A stretch of DNA of 33,826 nt, taken from NCBI GenBank assembly GCA_027604005.1, contig JADGJT010000256.1, positions 1 through 33,826 on the forward strand, read 5' to 3'. The translations under genes and the position numbers were made by a program. This stretch comes from Dinochytrium kinnereticum (lineage: Eukaryota > Chytridiomycota > Chytridiomycetes > Chytridiales > Chytridiaceae). A model generated the notes under the pieces. It did not search any database and was not told the DNA's origin. It worked only from the letters and a program-made list of their open reading frames with translations. Below, piece by piece: positions 1-8,160 of this stretch (its first letter is position 1; the number at the start of each line of letters is the position of its first letter).

Positions 1-701
1 TGCTCGCTTGGTACGGCGCTACAGCGACTATGTTCTGGCCGAGTAATGAGGCCAGGCATCTGGATGTAATGGCCTTTTACCACTGGATTTCCCCCCCCCC
101 TTGGTAGATATGCATTGTAATAAGTTGGTATTGTTTCTTCAATTATGTCTCGTCGTTTGTTTTTATAAGAACAAAAAAAACTTTGATTCAAAAAGGAGCT
201 CCTTGTAAAACGACGCGCCAAGGGCGCTCCAATGTCAGAAAAATGCCGTCTCAAAAAAGAGGGGTATCAGATGGTAGCATTTTTTTTTACCAAAGTTCGG
301 GAAACTCACGGCTCAGTGGAATACAGTAGGTCAGATAAAATACTGAAAGCAAAACTTGCTGCAATAAACCCACAACGCCGTGGAATGTTATAGGTACTAG
401 GAAGATAAAACCCTTTTTAAAGCAAAACTTGCGGCAGAGATTTTTTCTCCATCTTGAACGGAAACTTGATGTTGTAATTTGGTTGCAAATGAACGAATTT
501 TTGTGATGACGAATGAATCTAGGGCAGAATATCAGATTTCGGGAATGGCTTTTACGGCTCCGATTCCGGTACTTGTGGTCTGTAACTATTAGTGACTGAG
601 GTCAAATTTAGCCTTAAAAAGAGAGACCCAACTCCTGAAATGAACTAGAATCATAAACGAGAAGGGATTCAGAGCCCACATTGTTAAAGTTGTGTTTATA
701 T
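1..701. other. Unassigned left edge, no firm gene
   Basis: The plus strand opens with 14 codons that end in TAA at 44-46 (peptide tail ARLVRRYSDYVLAE). This could be the C-terminus of a gene cut by the window edge, but I do not recognise it and it is too short to support. A run of about ten C lies near 91-100. A 14-mer, AAAGCAAAACTTGC, occurs at 346-359 and again at 419-432. Other open frames are short and show no motif. I see no RNA gene or mobile element. Confidence 0.4.
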
Positions 702-993
702 TTAAATGAACTGACTCATTTTGGCTCTCTGCCGTTGGCGTGCGGTGCAATGCAACACGCCAACTTTTACCCTTAAAAATTCAACATCTTTCTTCTTAAT
801 TTGTCTGAATTTACCTTGAAAAAGCCCTATTTTCACTCGCCATAGCTCGTAATTGCCAATGCAGCCGTTCCCACATATTATGCTTTTTCCTTTCGGACTT
901 GGCCGTACTCCATCTAACTGATATGGAATTCTTGCTCCCAAACATTCGTTTGTCTGCACCCGCATTTAACACATGACGGAAGGGACGCAGCAT
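702..993 (-). CDS. Possible small basic, mitochondrially targeted protein (82 aa, spliced)
   Basis: I do not recognise this protein. An ATG at 993-991 opens a frame whose first ~30 residues (MLRPFRHVLNAG...) are Arg-rich and nearly free of acidic residues, as in mitochondrial presequences. Joining at a GTAAAT donor and a TTTTTAAG acceptor removes a 43-nt intron, the usual size here, and continues to TAA at 702-704 with a strongly basic tail (TARQRQRAKMSQFI). It lies 204 bp downstream of POP2 on the same strand. A small mitochondrial ribosomal or assembly protein is conceivable, but this is inference. It may also be a chance frame. Confidence 0.3.
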
Positions 994-1197
994 CGGTTTT
1001 TCGTGGACTTGCCTGGGTGGTTGAAAACCCTCGAACGGGACGTCATTTTATATGCTTACATGCTGATAAAAACACGGGATACAAGGACAAAATGTAAAGT
1101 GATGGGGGTATTCTCGAGAAAGCAATGTTGTAAATTAATAAAATTGAATGGTATATGGTCGTAGCGACATTGAGAGAAAAAACACGATGAAGTCGAC

Positions 1198-2209
1198 TTA
1201 TAACCCGTACAAGTAACCCAAGTATTTTTCGTCCTCAATTTTATCATCAAAGAATGTTTGCCGCATCTTAAAGAATGTCTTGCATGTTAGCAAACTATCA
1301 CTGCCTGCTTGATGTTGAGGGCCTATCCTCGGAATCTGAATGTAAGGAGGGCTTAATTTAAATAAGGATACCTGTAGATCATCAGCAACGTCTTGGAGGC
1401 CACCTTTGAGGTTTTTACAGCTTTTCATCAGGTATTTGATGTCGTATATCGCCGGAAAATAGCTGAATGTTGCAGGATAGTGTTAGAATCTTGTAAACAA
1501 GCAATTAAATGAGAAGTTATCACATTTTGAGGAGGTCAAAAAAATCCGACTCTTCAGCTGGAAGCGCTTGACATGTTAAAACTTTCAGCAAGTATCCAAA
1601 ATCATATCCACTGCATCAACAAGAATGAATTTTGGTCGTTGCATCGAGTGAAATACCTGTGGAAAGAAATCCATTTGACCTCATCAACCAACACAAATCC
1701 TGAGCTCGTCAAGAGTTCGCCAAAATGTTCAACATCTATTCCATGTTCTTCATGCTTCTTGAAATCGATCCCAGATTTCGTGAGAAGATCAATTGAATCT
1801 TGAGCATACATGTCGTCACTAGAGGGAGTTTATCAGTCTTAAAACCTTCGACCCTTGACAGGCAAAACGAAAGGCAACGTACCTCAAGTTAAACTTGAAG
1901 TTGAACTGCCAAGTACAGGCATTTGGTGGAGAGTTTCCATTCTCATCAGCAAAGGTAAGGCCCAGTTGGATGATTTTTAGAAGGTCGACATTGCAGCGAA
2001 GGGTTTGATAGTGGTAGTCGGCAGACGTTCGAAAGTTGCCAATTGGCCTAGCAACCACCCCCGGGAACTCCGTGTCCTGATGAAAGGTATTATGAGCTTA
2101 AATAGATCATGCTTTATACCATAGATATGTATGGATATTTCTCGACAAGATCCCGGAGGAATGCCATCTCGGTTTCTAAAGTGCTGGCCCACACCTCCTT
2201 AATGTTCAT
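1198..2209 (-). CDS. POP2: POP2/CAF1 deadenylase (CNOT7 family), CCR4-NOT catalytic subunit
   Basis: Poly(A)-specific 3'-5' exoribonuclease of the DEDD family, the deadenylase of the CCR4-NOT complex that starts cytoplasmic mRNA decay. Six exons join cleanly: 2209-2120, 2076-1883, 1818-1657, 1610-1524, 1462-1372 and 1335-1198, giving 253 residues. Conserved blocks read in order: [68 protein letters not shown] and [10 protein letters not shown]. The four catalytic acids are all present as D31, E33, D152 and D221, exactly nine residues below the human CNOT7 positions (40, 42, 161, 230). Introns are 36-64 nt. The start is the first ATG upstream of the EVWAS motif. Like many fungal and animal CAF1 cores, it has no long extra N-terminus. 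LSM6 lies 170 bp upstream on the same strand. Confidence 0.96.
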
Positions 2210-2379
2210 TTTTCGAACAAATTTTTGTTTTTTTGGTTCAGATAACTGAACAGGTAAAAGCTAGGTTTTATAACCCATAGCCCCAACATGGGCTCTTTCA
2301 TTTACTCAAAGTTCTTATGATTTAATGGTATATCGCTAAATAAAGTCGTTCCATAAGCTCATCAGAAATGATATGAGCG

Positions 2380-2833
2380 CTATTTGCTGGCCGAGATGTA
2401 TAAAACTGATAATAGAAGGAAACAGATAGGTATCAGAATCACAAAGTCATGCATCAGAGACGAAATTGAATAACAGTAAGCACCATTATTTCCCCGGATA
2501 AAGCAATCCCCGTACTTGTGCTTCAATTGGCCATTCACATACTCTTCCGTTTGCTCCAGGGCGATGTTCTTCGATAGAAAGCTTAACTTAAAGTCCTCAA
2601 GGAATTGAGGCTTACCATATATCCATCCAAACAAGCCAATGTCCCTATGAAACTCAGTTAGACGTTATCTCAAAATCGAGATGCCCACCTCTGTAGTCAA
2701 CACCTGAATTAAGCTTCACCACTACAGATCGTCCAATAACTGCCAACATAAGCACACCTAACTTATCGACGGCTGACTCACCATAGTTTAGAAAGTCCGA
2801 TGGTGATTTCTTTTGTCCTTGAACTTCAGCCAT
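2380..2833 (-). CDS. LSM6: LSM6, U6 snRNA-associated Sm-like protein
   Basis: Subunit of the heptameric LSm rings: LSm2-8 in the nucleus binds the U6 snRNA 3' end, and LSm1-7 in the cytoplasm promotes decapping of deadenylated mRNA. Five exons (2833-2782, 2739-2689, 2644-2616, 2568-2484, 2405-2380) give 80 residues, the usual LSm6 length. The Sm1 motif (VVVKLNSGVDYRGTLACLDGYM) and Sm2 motif (CFIRGNNVLYIS) are intact and nearly identical to other LSm6 proteins. Introns are 42, 44, 47 and 78 nt, so the gene has almost as much intron as exon, and its last exon is only 26 nt. The ATG lies 39 bp from the divergent ATG of the UBXN7-like gene, so the two share a very short promoter. Confidence 0.97.
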
Positions 2834-2872
2834 TCTCTTCTATTATTGACTCAAAATTGAACAATTTCCAAT
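2834..2872. promoter_or_regulatory. 39-bp divergent promoter between LSM6 and UBXN7-like gene
   Basis: Only 39 bp separate the two divergent start codons, so both 5' leaders and all core promoter elements must lie here or inside the genes. The stretch is AT-rich. It holds one TGACTCA at 2847-2853, which matches the bZIP (Gcn4/AP-1) core, and a second copy sits in LSM6 intron 1 at 2774-2780. Heptamers of this kind occur elsewhere in the window at about chance frequency, so a regulatory role is unproven. Confidence 0.5.
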
Positions 2873-4619
2873 ATGGATGACGAGGCCATCCTTACCTTTA
2901 TTCAAATCACAGGGGCATCCCCAGAGTCAGCCCAAACTTACCTACAGGTGTTGAATGAATGCATGCATGGAGCTAACTAGATTCCAAGGTGTCAGAAGGA
3001 AATGTTGATGCTGCCATTTCCCTTTACTTGGAGAGTGGTGGCCAAGATCTGTCCACCCAGCCTTCGAGCTCCTTTCATGACCTTACAAATGAAAGCGATG
3101 ACGTAAAAGCCATAGCAAGTTTTAGGGATGAAGCTAGTTCCACAGTCAGGGCCCCCATCGCCCCAAAGCATGAAGTACTAGTGGGAGATTACCCTCACGC
3201 GGAAGATTGGGATGGAGAAGGTTCACTTTTCTGCATAATCAGTCCAACTCATGACGTACAGCTATCCGATCCACCCGGCGGTCTCGCTCGAAGCCAGAAC
3301 TTGTTCATGCCAGTCAATCCGCATTTATGTCCGAAGCAGGTACAAGCATAAAATCTCACCATGACTAAATACTCCCAGGCTCATCATCGGACAGAAGTAG
3401 CCGGCTATCCAAAATGTTTGAGTAGGTGCCTTTTTATGATGATTTTCTCAATTATAAGGACTCCCTACGATATTATGTTTGATGGAGATTTCGATGATGT
3501 AGGCGTGGCAACGCGTCCAACTTCTGACTGTGTAATACTAGGCTCGACACGAAGCAAGAAATAGCACAAAATGGATTTTGATAACTCTTTCGGAAAAAAC
3601 TGAATTCGTCTGCGAGGCACAAAAGCGCGATCTTTGGAATAATAAAGGTAGGAATAATGGCATATATCAATTTAATCTGTGTAGTTATAAAGGAATTCAT
3701 TCGAGAGCGGTTTATTTTTATTTTCGTAGGGAACAGGCCTAATCATTCACTTACACCTTGCAGCACTCCTCAACCTCAACTGAAGGCCGAAAGCACAAGA
3801 CTTTCTACCCTGTGGAGTCTTATCCATATTTCGCTATTATCGATCCACGCACAGGTTTTTATACCGCATTTGGTGGTTTTTTAACATTCTATGCAGGCGA
3901 GCGTGTTAAGAAATGGCATGCAAGCCTTAGCCCAGCAGAATTTATGCAAGAAGGTAAATGAATAAGTTTTAGAGGCGAACTTGCTCATTTCAATCAGTTG
4001 AAGAATTTCTTGAGAGCAATTCGTTGATAGGCGATAGTACGAGGCAAAAGAAGAAAAAAAAGGAGGTAAGATAGTCCTCTTAACTTTGGCTTATTCTTCC
4101 GAAGAATACTGTTGCAATCTCAGAAATGTCTGAAGATGACCAGTTGAAGATGGCACTTGCAGCATCTCTATCAAGTTCATCTAGCTCCTCTATCCTTATC
4201 GAAAGCCCGACGACATCAAAAGGTTTATTTCCTTAGCAGCTATAACTCACTAGGTTAGATCCATCAATGGCAGTAGAAGCCAAAATTCGGGACGAGCCGC
4301 AATCTGGAGATATTACACGTATCCAGTTCCGCTTGCTAGGTAATATTTCTTATTTAATTTTTTAATTATTTCAGATGGAAGTCGGGATGTAAGAAAATTC
4401 CTTAAAAGCGATAAAGTCCTTCATTTGTTTGAGTACATCAAAGGCAAATGTCCTGAACTCGCCATGAAATCTTTCGAGGTGAGCACTATCACAGTAGTTA
4501 TTGTTTTTTAGATTTGCTAGCTCTTGAACTTTCGTGATGCATTATCATTGAAAATAAATGAGACATTGGAGTCGGCAAAAGTCGTAAACGCTGCAATCAA
4601 CATCGAACTGAAAGATTGA
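2873..4619 (+). CDS. UBXN7: UBA-UAS-UIM-UBX protein, Cdc48/p97 adaptor (UBXN7/Ubx5 type)
   Basis: Ubiquitin-binding adaptor that brings ubiquitylated substrates to the Cdc48/p97 segregase. Fourteen exons rebuild a 410-residue protein with the classic order. It begins with a UBA domain (from FIQITGASPESAQTYLQ to GNVDAAISLYLE), then a disordered linker and a thioredoxin-like UAS domain (TPYDIMFDGDFDD, KWILITLSEKTEFVCEAQKRD, SYPYFAIIDPRTGERVKKW). A UIM helix (SEDDQLKMALAASLSSS) and a C-terminal UBX domain (RIQFRLLDGSRDVRKFL to NAAINIELKD) follow. The 13 introns are 35-44 nt and several cannot be read through. One acceptor (4258) and one donor (3422) were fixed by frame. The gene is divergent from LSM6 (39 bp) and converges on RAD1 with only 35 bp between stop codons. 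Confidence 0.93.
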
Positions 4620-4654
4620 TAGTGGGAATACACTTGCATCAATAAAATTGCAGT

Positions 4655-5748
4655 TCAAGGAATACTGTTGTCGTCGAAGGGTGCGCACTGTGGTCATGAG
4701 ATAATTGACAGGAGTTTGTTTTCAGCCTACCATAAACTTCACAAACAAGGTCTCTTTCTCGCGAACAGGCAACATAAACTCCATAGCAAGAAAGCCTATG
4801 GAGTTTAATTTTATTGAGGCTTTCGAAGATAAGCAAAGCGCCCGCAGAGTGTGCTGAAGGAGTGTATTCGAATATCTTATGCCTCCCATTAGAAAATGAA
4901 GATTCACTATGTCTCTTACTCGGTCCTTGCAAAGCTTTCACAAAAAAAAGATTCCATGACTTCGGTATCCTTTGGGTAGTCTATTTCGGTATCTCCTGAT
5001 ACTCCGGATGCACTCAATCGAAAAAATGGTTCTCTCGGTGACATAATGAATGTAGTTCTATCTGACGTGGAATCAAGCTCATTAAATGCGTCCCGAAGCC
5101 ATCTCGACTAAAAAAAATAAAAAGGAGCAGTCAGAATTCGGGCAATAAGAGACTGCACCAACAGACGTTCATAATAAGCTTGCAATTAGCAGGGTAATTA
5201 AGGAAATTTGCCTCCATATCTGTCAAGGGCTCTGTTTCAAATGTTTTTAACTGGCATTCAGTAATGGCATCAGATTCTTCAAGACTTAAAGACTGATTAA
5301 TAAACTTAAAGAGACATGGCCAACATTAAATAAAATTCAGAAACATCCACGCATCTCATTGAAACGGAGACCGAAGTCTGCCGTTGCTCTAGGACATTGG
5401 AATTAGTCGACGATGCGTTATGAGTGGTGACGAGAGGTGCCGTTGATCCGCCGTATACTGAAAGGCATTCAATTAGGATGTTAAGATCGACTCCGATTTC
5501 CAGGGTTCTTTCTTCTGCAGTCAATTTTAGTAGTTTCACATCACACCCTCTTCACCCCCAGTTATCAGATTATAATGCTGGAAAAACGATTTAGGAAGAT
5601 GCGCAACCGACTGGGCAGATTTCGATGTCTCGACTGTGAATCTAGCGCCTCGATCGTTAAACATGCAAATGACCGTCTGGGAGTAGTTGATAGTTTTCAG
5701 CAAGAGCAAAAGTAGCCTCGCATCCTGTAACTTTGCTTCAAAAAACAT
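4655..5748 (-). CDS. RAD1: RAD1 (9-1-1 checkpoint clamp subunit)
   Basis: Subunit of the PCNA-like Rad9-Rad1-Hus1 clamp loaded at damaged DNA to activate ATR signalling (S. pombe Rad1, human RAD1, S. cerevisiae Rad17). Six exons (5748-5556, 5514-5325, 5284-5167, 5107-4920, 4875-4731, 4687-4655) give 288 residues, against 282 in human. Family segments read in order: the N-terminal KTINYSQTVICMFNDRGARF, LEIGVDLNILIECLSVYGG, ILEESDAITECQLKTFE, FRLSASGVSGDTEIDYPKD, and the C-terminal SSKASIKLNSIGFLAMEFML followed by CAPFDD. The donor of intron 2 is ambiguous: 5324 gives a typical 40-nt intron, 5315 gives 31 nt. ATG at 5748 is the first in frame. ANP32 ends 55 bp upstream on the same strand. Confidence 0.92.
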
Positions 5749-5803
5749 TTGCAAAAAACACAACAAAAACGCTTGGTTTATTATACAACAATAATTCTTT
5801 CAT

Positions 5804-6801
5804 TTATGGCTTCTGTTGCTTCACTTTCGTGGATGCTTTGTCAACCTCAGATGCCTTTCTTTTTCGACCAGCTTCCCCTTCTGTGTAGTCCTCGTCCCCC
5901 TCGGAATCCTCTTCAATGTCACCCTAAAAACAAACGAGAATAAAACGGGGAAACAAGCAACAAGATGAGTAAAACACTCTTGACAAAAGGAAATAAAGGA
6001 AGAAAAAAAAGAAGCAGACCTCAATCAGGAACTTTAAGCCGGGGCCATCGTCGTCCCCAACCTCGTCTTCTTCATCTTCATCTTCTTCTTCCTCAGCATC
6101 CTCATCGTCCTCGTCTTCCTCATCGTCGTCTTCCTCATCATTCTCAATCCCAGCATCTCCATTTTTCGTTGATTTGCTTTTGCCGACACTCTCAGCTTCC
6201 GCGCCAGCATCTTCAGATTCATCTGATTCATAGTCCTCATCCTCATCTTCGTCTTCGTCCCCATCATCAGAATCCGAGTCCGGGACCTCTTCACCTTTAC
6301 TAAGTTTAAAAACGAAAGACAAAAATAAAAGGGTGAGAAATGACCAGAAACAGCGGGGCAAAAAACCTGTTTGTTCCGTCCAATGATATCAGATTAGGAA
6401 ACATCTTAAAAATCTCATTCCTAAAGCCTTTGGTACTGCAAATCTTGTTTTGCATCAAGTTCAGATGTTGGAGGGCTGGCAAGGCTTTGAGTGGCTGCAA
6501 ATCATTCAATGATGCGATCCGATTATTCGACAGGTCAAGAAACTTCAGTTCGGGAAATGAATTCGTCTCGAATATCTGCACCGAGGATATTTTGTTGTCC
6601 ATAAGTTGAAGCTTTTCTAACTTCGCATGACTCGGAAATCCTATGTAATTGGGCAAGTCAAAAAAATCAAAGCGAATTGATTCAAAAAAACAAACCATCT
6701 AAAGAAGATATCCCGCAATTGCTTAAGCTCACGGACTTGGTTGTTGCCTTCAGCTCAATCGTCTTCAGGTTTATTCCTTTGCGGTTGTCAAAGACCTCCA
6801 T
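5804..6801 (-). CDS. ANP32: ANP32-like leucine-rich acidic nuclear phosphoprotein
   Basis: Nuclear protein with an N-terminal leucine-rich repeat domain and a long acidic tail. Family members act as histone chaperones and inhibitors of PP2A and histone acetylation. Exons 6801-6696, 6640-6367, 6299-6020 and 5923-5804 give 259 residues. LRR units and the LRRCT cap read as KLEKLQLMDNKISSV, LKFLDLSNNRIASL, LQHLNLMQNKICS and NEIFKMFPNLISLDGTN. The tail has a long Asp/Glu run, then an acidic patch (GDIEEDSEGDEDYTEGE) and a basic GRKRK stretch that looks like a nuclear localisation signal. The last intron (96 nt) is long for this locus. A decayed copy of the last intron and exon lies just upstream (6908-7041). 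Confidence 0.9.
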
Positions 6802-6907
6802 TATAGAAACTTATGAAAATTTACTTTGAATGGTTTGTCCGAAAATGTGGACTATTAGACAAAAACTTTTCTGATTGACCATGTTTCCCCGCTAATTGTT
6901 GATCTAG

Positions 6908-7041
6908 CTTTCTTTTCGACCAGCTTCCCCTTCTGTGTAGTCCCTGTCCCCCCTCTGAATCCTCTGAATCCTCATACATGTCTCCCTTAAAAACCAGCCA
7001 TAATAAAAAAGGAAAGAAAAGTCAAACAAGATGAGTAAAGT
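6908..7041 (-). pseudogene. Partial duplicate of ANP32 last intron and exon
   Basis: About 130 bp aligns along its length with 5854-5974 inside ANP32. It covers the 3' part of the last ANP32 intron, including the CTCATCTTGTT and T-rich segments, and most of the coding part of the last exon, including an identical stretch spelling GACCAGCTTCCCCTTCTG on the plus strand. Small indels shift the copied reading frame, and no upstream LRR exons accompany it, so it cannot encode ANP32. It begins about 5 bp after the ECO1 stop codon and probably lies in the ECO1 3' UTR. The AG at the old acceptor is still there (TTTTTAAGGG). Confidence 0.85.
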
Positions 7042-7046
7042 ACGAT

Positions 7047-8143
7047 TTATTGCACATAGCATAAGAAAGAGGAGCTATTGCAATAGCCTCTTGCCAATTT
7101 ACTTCCCAATGATGTTGGTTGTGAAAATGCAAGCTCATCCGTAGATATTGTGTACCCATACAAGAACGAGCGTCTGGAGCAGCTTAGCTATAGGACAGCA
7201 AATGGAAATACCTAACAACATCTTTAAGGTGGAGTTAGATATGACGTTTGTCAGAGACCAACCAAGCAATCGTGATGCTATCTTTCTCCGTCTGGCAAAA
7301 GAGGATACCCAGATACGGCTTATGCCGCAAACAGCGGGAACTTTAGGAGAACTGATTGTAAGCGAAAGCCCCGACTCTAAAGCACCTACTCCAGCTTAAG
7401 GGCACCTGAAAAGTCTGAAGATTCGCTATCTGATGGCTGAAGAGTAATTTTATACGCAGACTTAATTGGTTCTGCAACAACACAACCCAGGATCCGATTC
7501 TTGCTTGACACAAATAAATACATCTACTATATTTAGAAATCTGATTTGAAAGTAAGAGGTTGACCTGACAGCTGCCTTCAGCATCATTCCGAGGACAGGC
7601 GCCTAGCTCCCAATCTACCGCCTTAAAGATATCTGTCATCTTTACGGGATTAAAGGCATGATTCTATATCCCTTCATACCTTATTTTTATCCGTCGAATG
7701 GACTTCAGAGCTTAGCATTATTATTTGAGAGCCCTCTGAGTCTGCGTTCGGATCAATGACTATATGTGTGGAATGAGAGGATGGATTCTACGTCATATGA
7801 ATACAGTTTTAAGTTACAGCAAAATAAGAAAAAAACTACATACATAGTGAAAACCTTCGGTGGCTCCTTGATGAAACTTTCGATGAAGCAATTCATCGTC
7901 TTTGCTAACGGTTGAAAAGCTCATGCCACATTCTTTACATGTCCTCATTCCAACATTCTTTTGGCCAAGGTTCAAAACTGTTTGCTGCAATTTTCGGTTG
8001 CTGTTGCCTTTCATATTCTTCAATGGTGTCCTTTTAGCCTTCGAGACTCGAGACTTCGCTGATAACCCAGGTGCCAGTAGACCATCATTAGCAGTCTTTG
8101 TTGATTTAGAAAAAAAATGGTTTGTGGACATGTTTTCGGACAT
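7047..8143 (-). CDS. ECO1: ECO1/ESCO cohesin N-acetyltransferase
   Basis: Acetylates the Smc3 subunit of cohesin during S phase to establish sister-chromatid cohesion. Seven exons (8143-7844, 7787-7680, 7639-7565, 7523-7390, 7351-7263, 7221-7212, 7173-7047) give 280 residues. A basic N-terminus leads to the diagnostic zinc finger (LNLGQKNVGMRTCKECGMSF, with the two histidines in HRKFHQ). The GNAT-like core reads FVSSKNRILGCVVAEPIKSA, VCGISRIWVSSFARRRKIA and YTISTDELAFSQPTSLGSK. The sixth exon is only 10 nt, between introns of 41 and 38 nt, yet it is needed to restore RLLDVVRRSFLYG. The start codon is just 17 bp after the stop of the upstream aspartyl-tRNA synthetase gene on the same strand. 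Confidence 0.93.
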
Positions 8144-8160
8144 ATTCCCCTGGAGTTTTC

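Noticed and set aside
346..432. Repeated 14-mer AAAGCAAAACTTGC
   Set aside because: Only two copies without flanking similarity or inverted repeats; not evidence of a mobile element or array.
2847..2853. TGACTCA bZIP site in the LSM6/UBXN7-like promoter, with a second copy at 2774-2780
   Set aside because: Several TGACTCA/TGAGTCA heptamers occur across the window, about the number expected by chance, and none sits at the TRP4, LYS1 or HIS2 promoters where Gcn4-type control would be expected.
4223..4253. Possible 31-nt intron in the UBXN7-like gene
   Set aside because: That acceptor puts a stop codon in frame; the next AG at 4258 restores the UBX domain frame with a 36-nt intron.
5965..6303. 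Plus-strand frame rich in Pro, His, Leu and Arg
   Set aside because: It is the antisense shadow of the Asp/Glu-coding tail of ANP32; its composition follows from that repeat.
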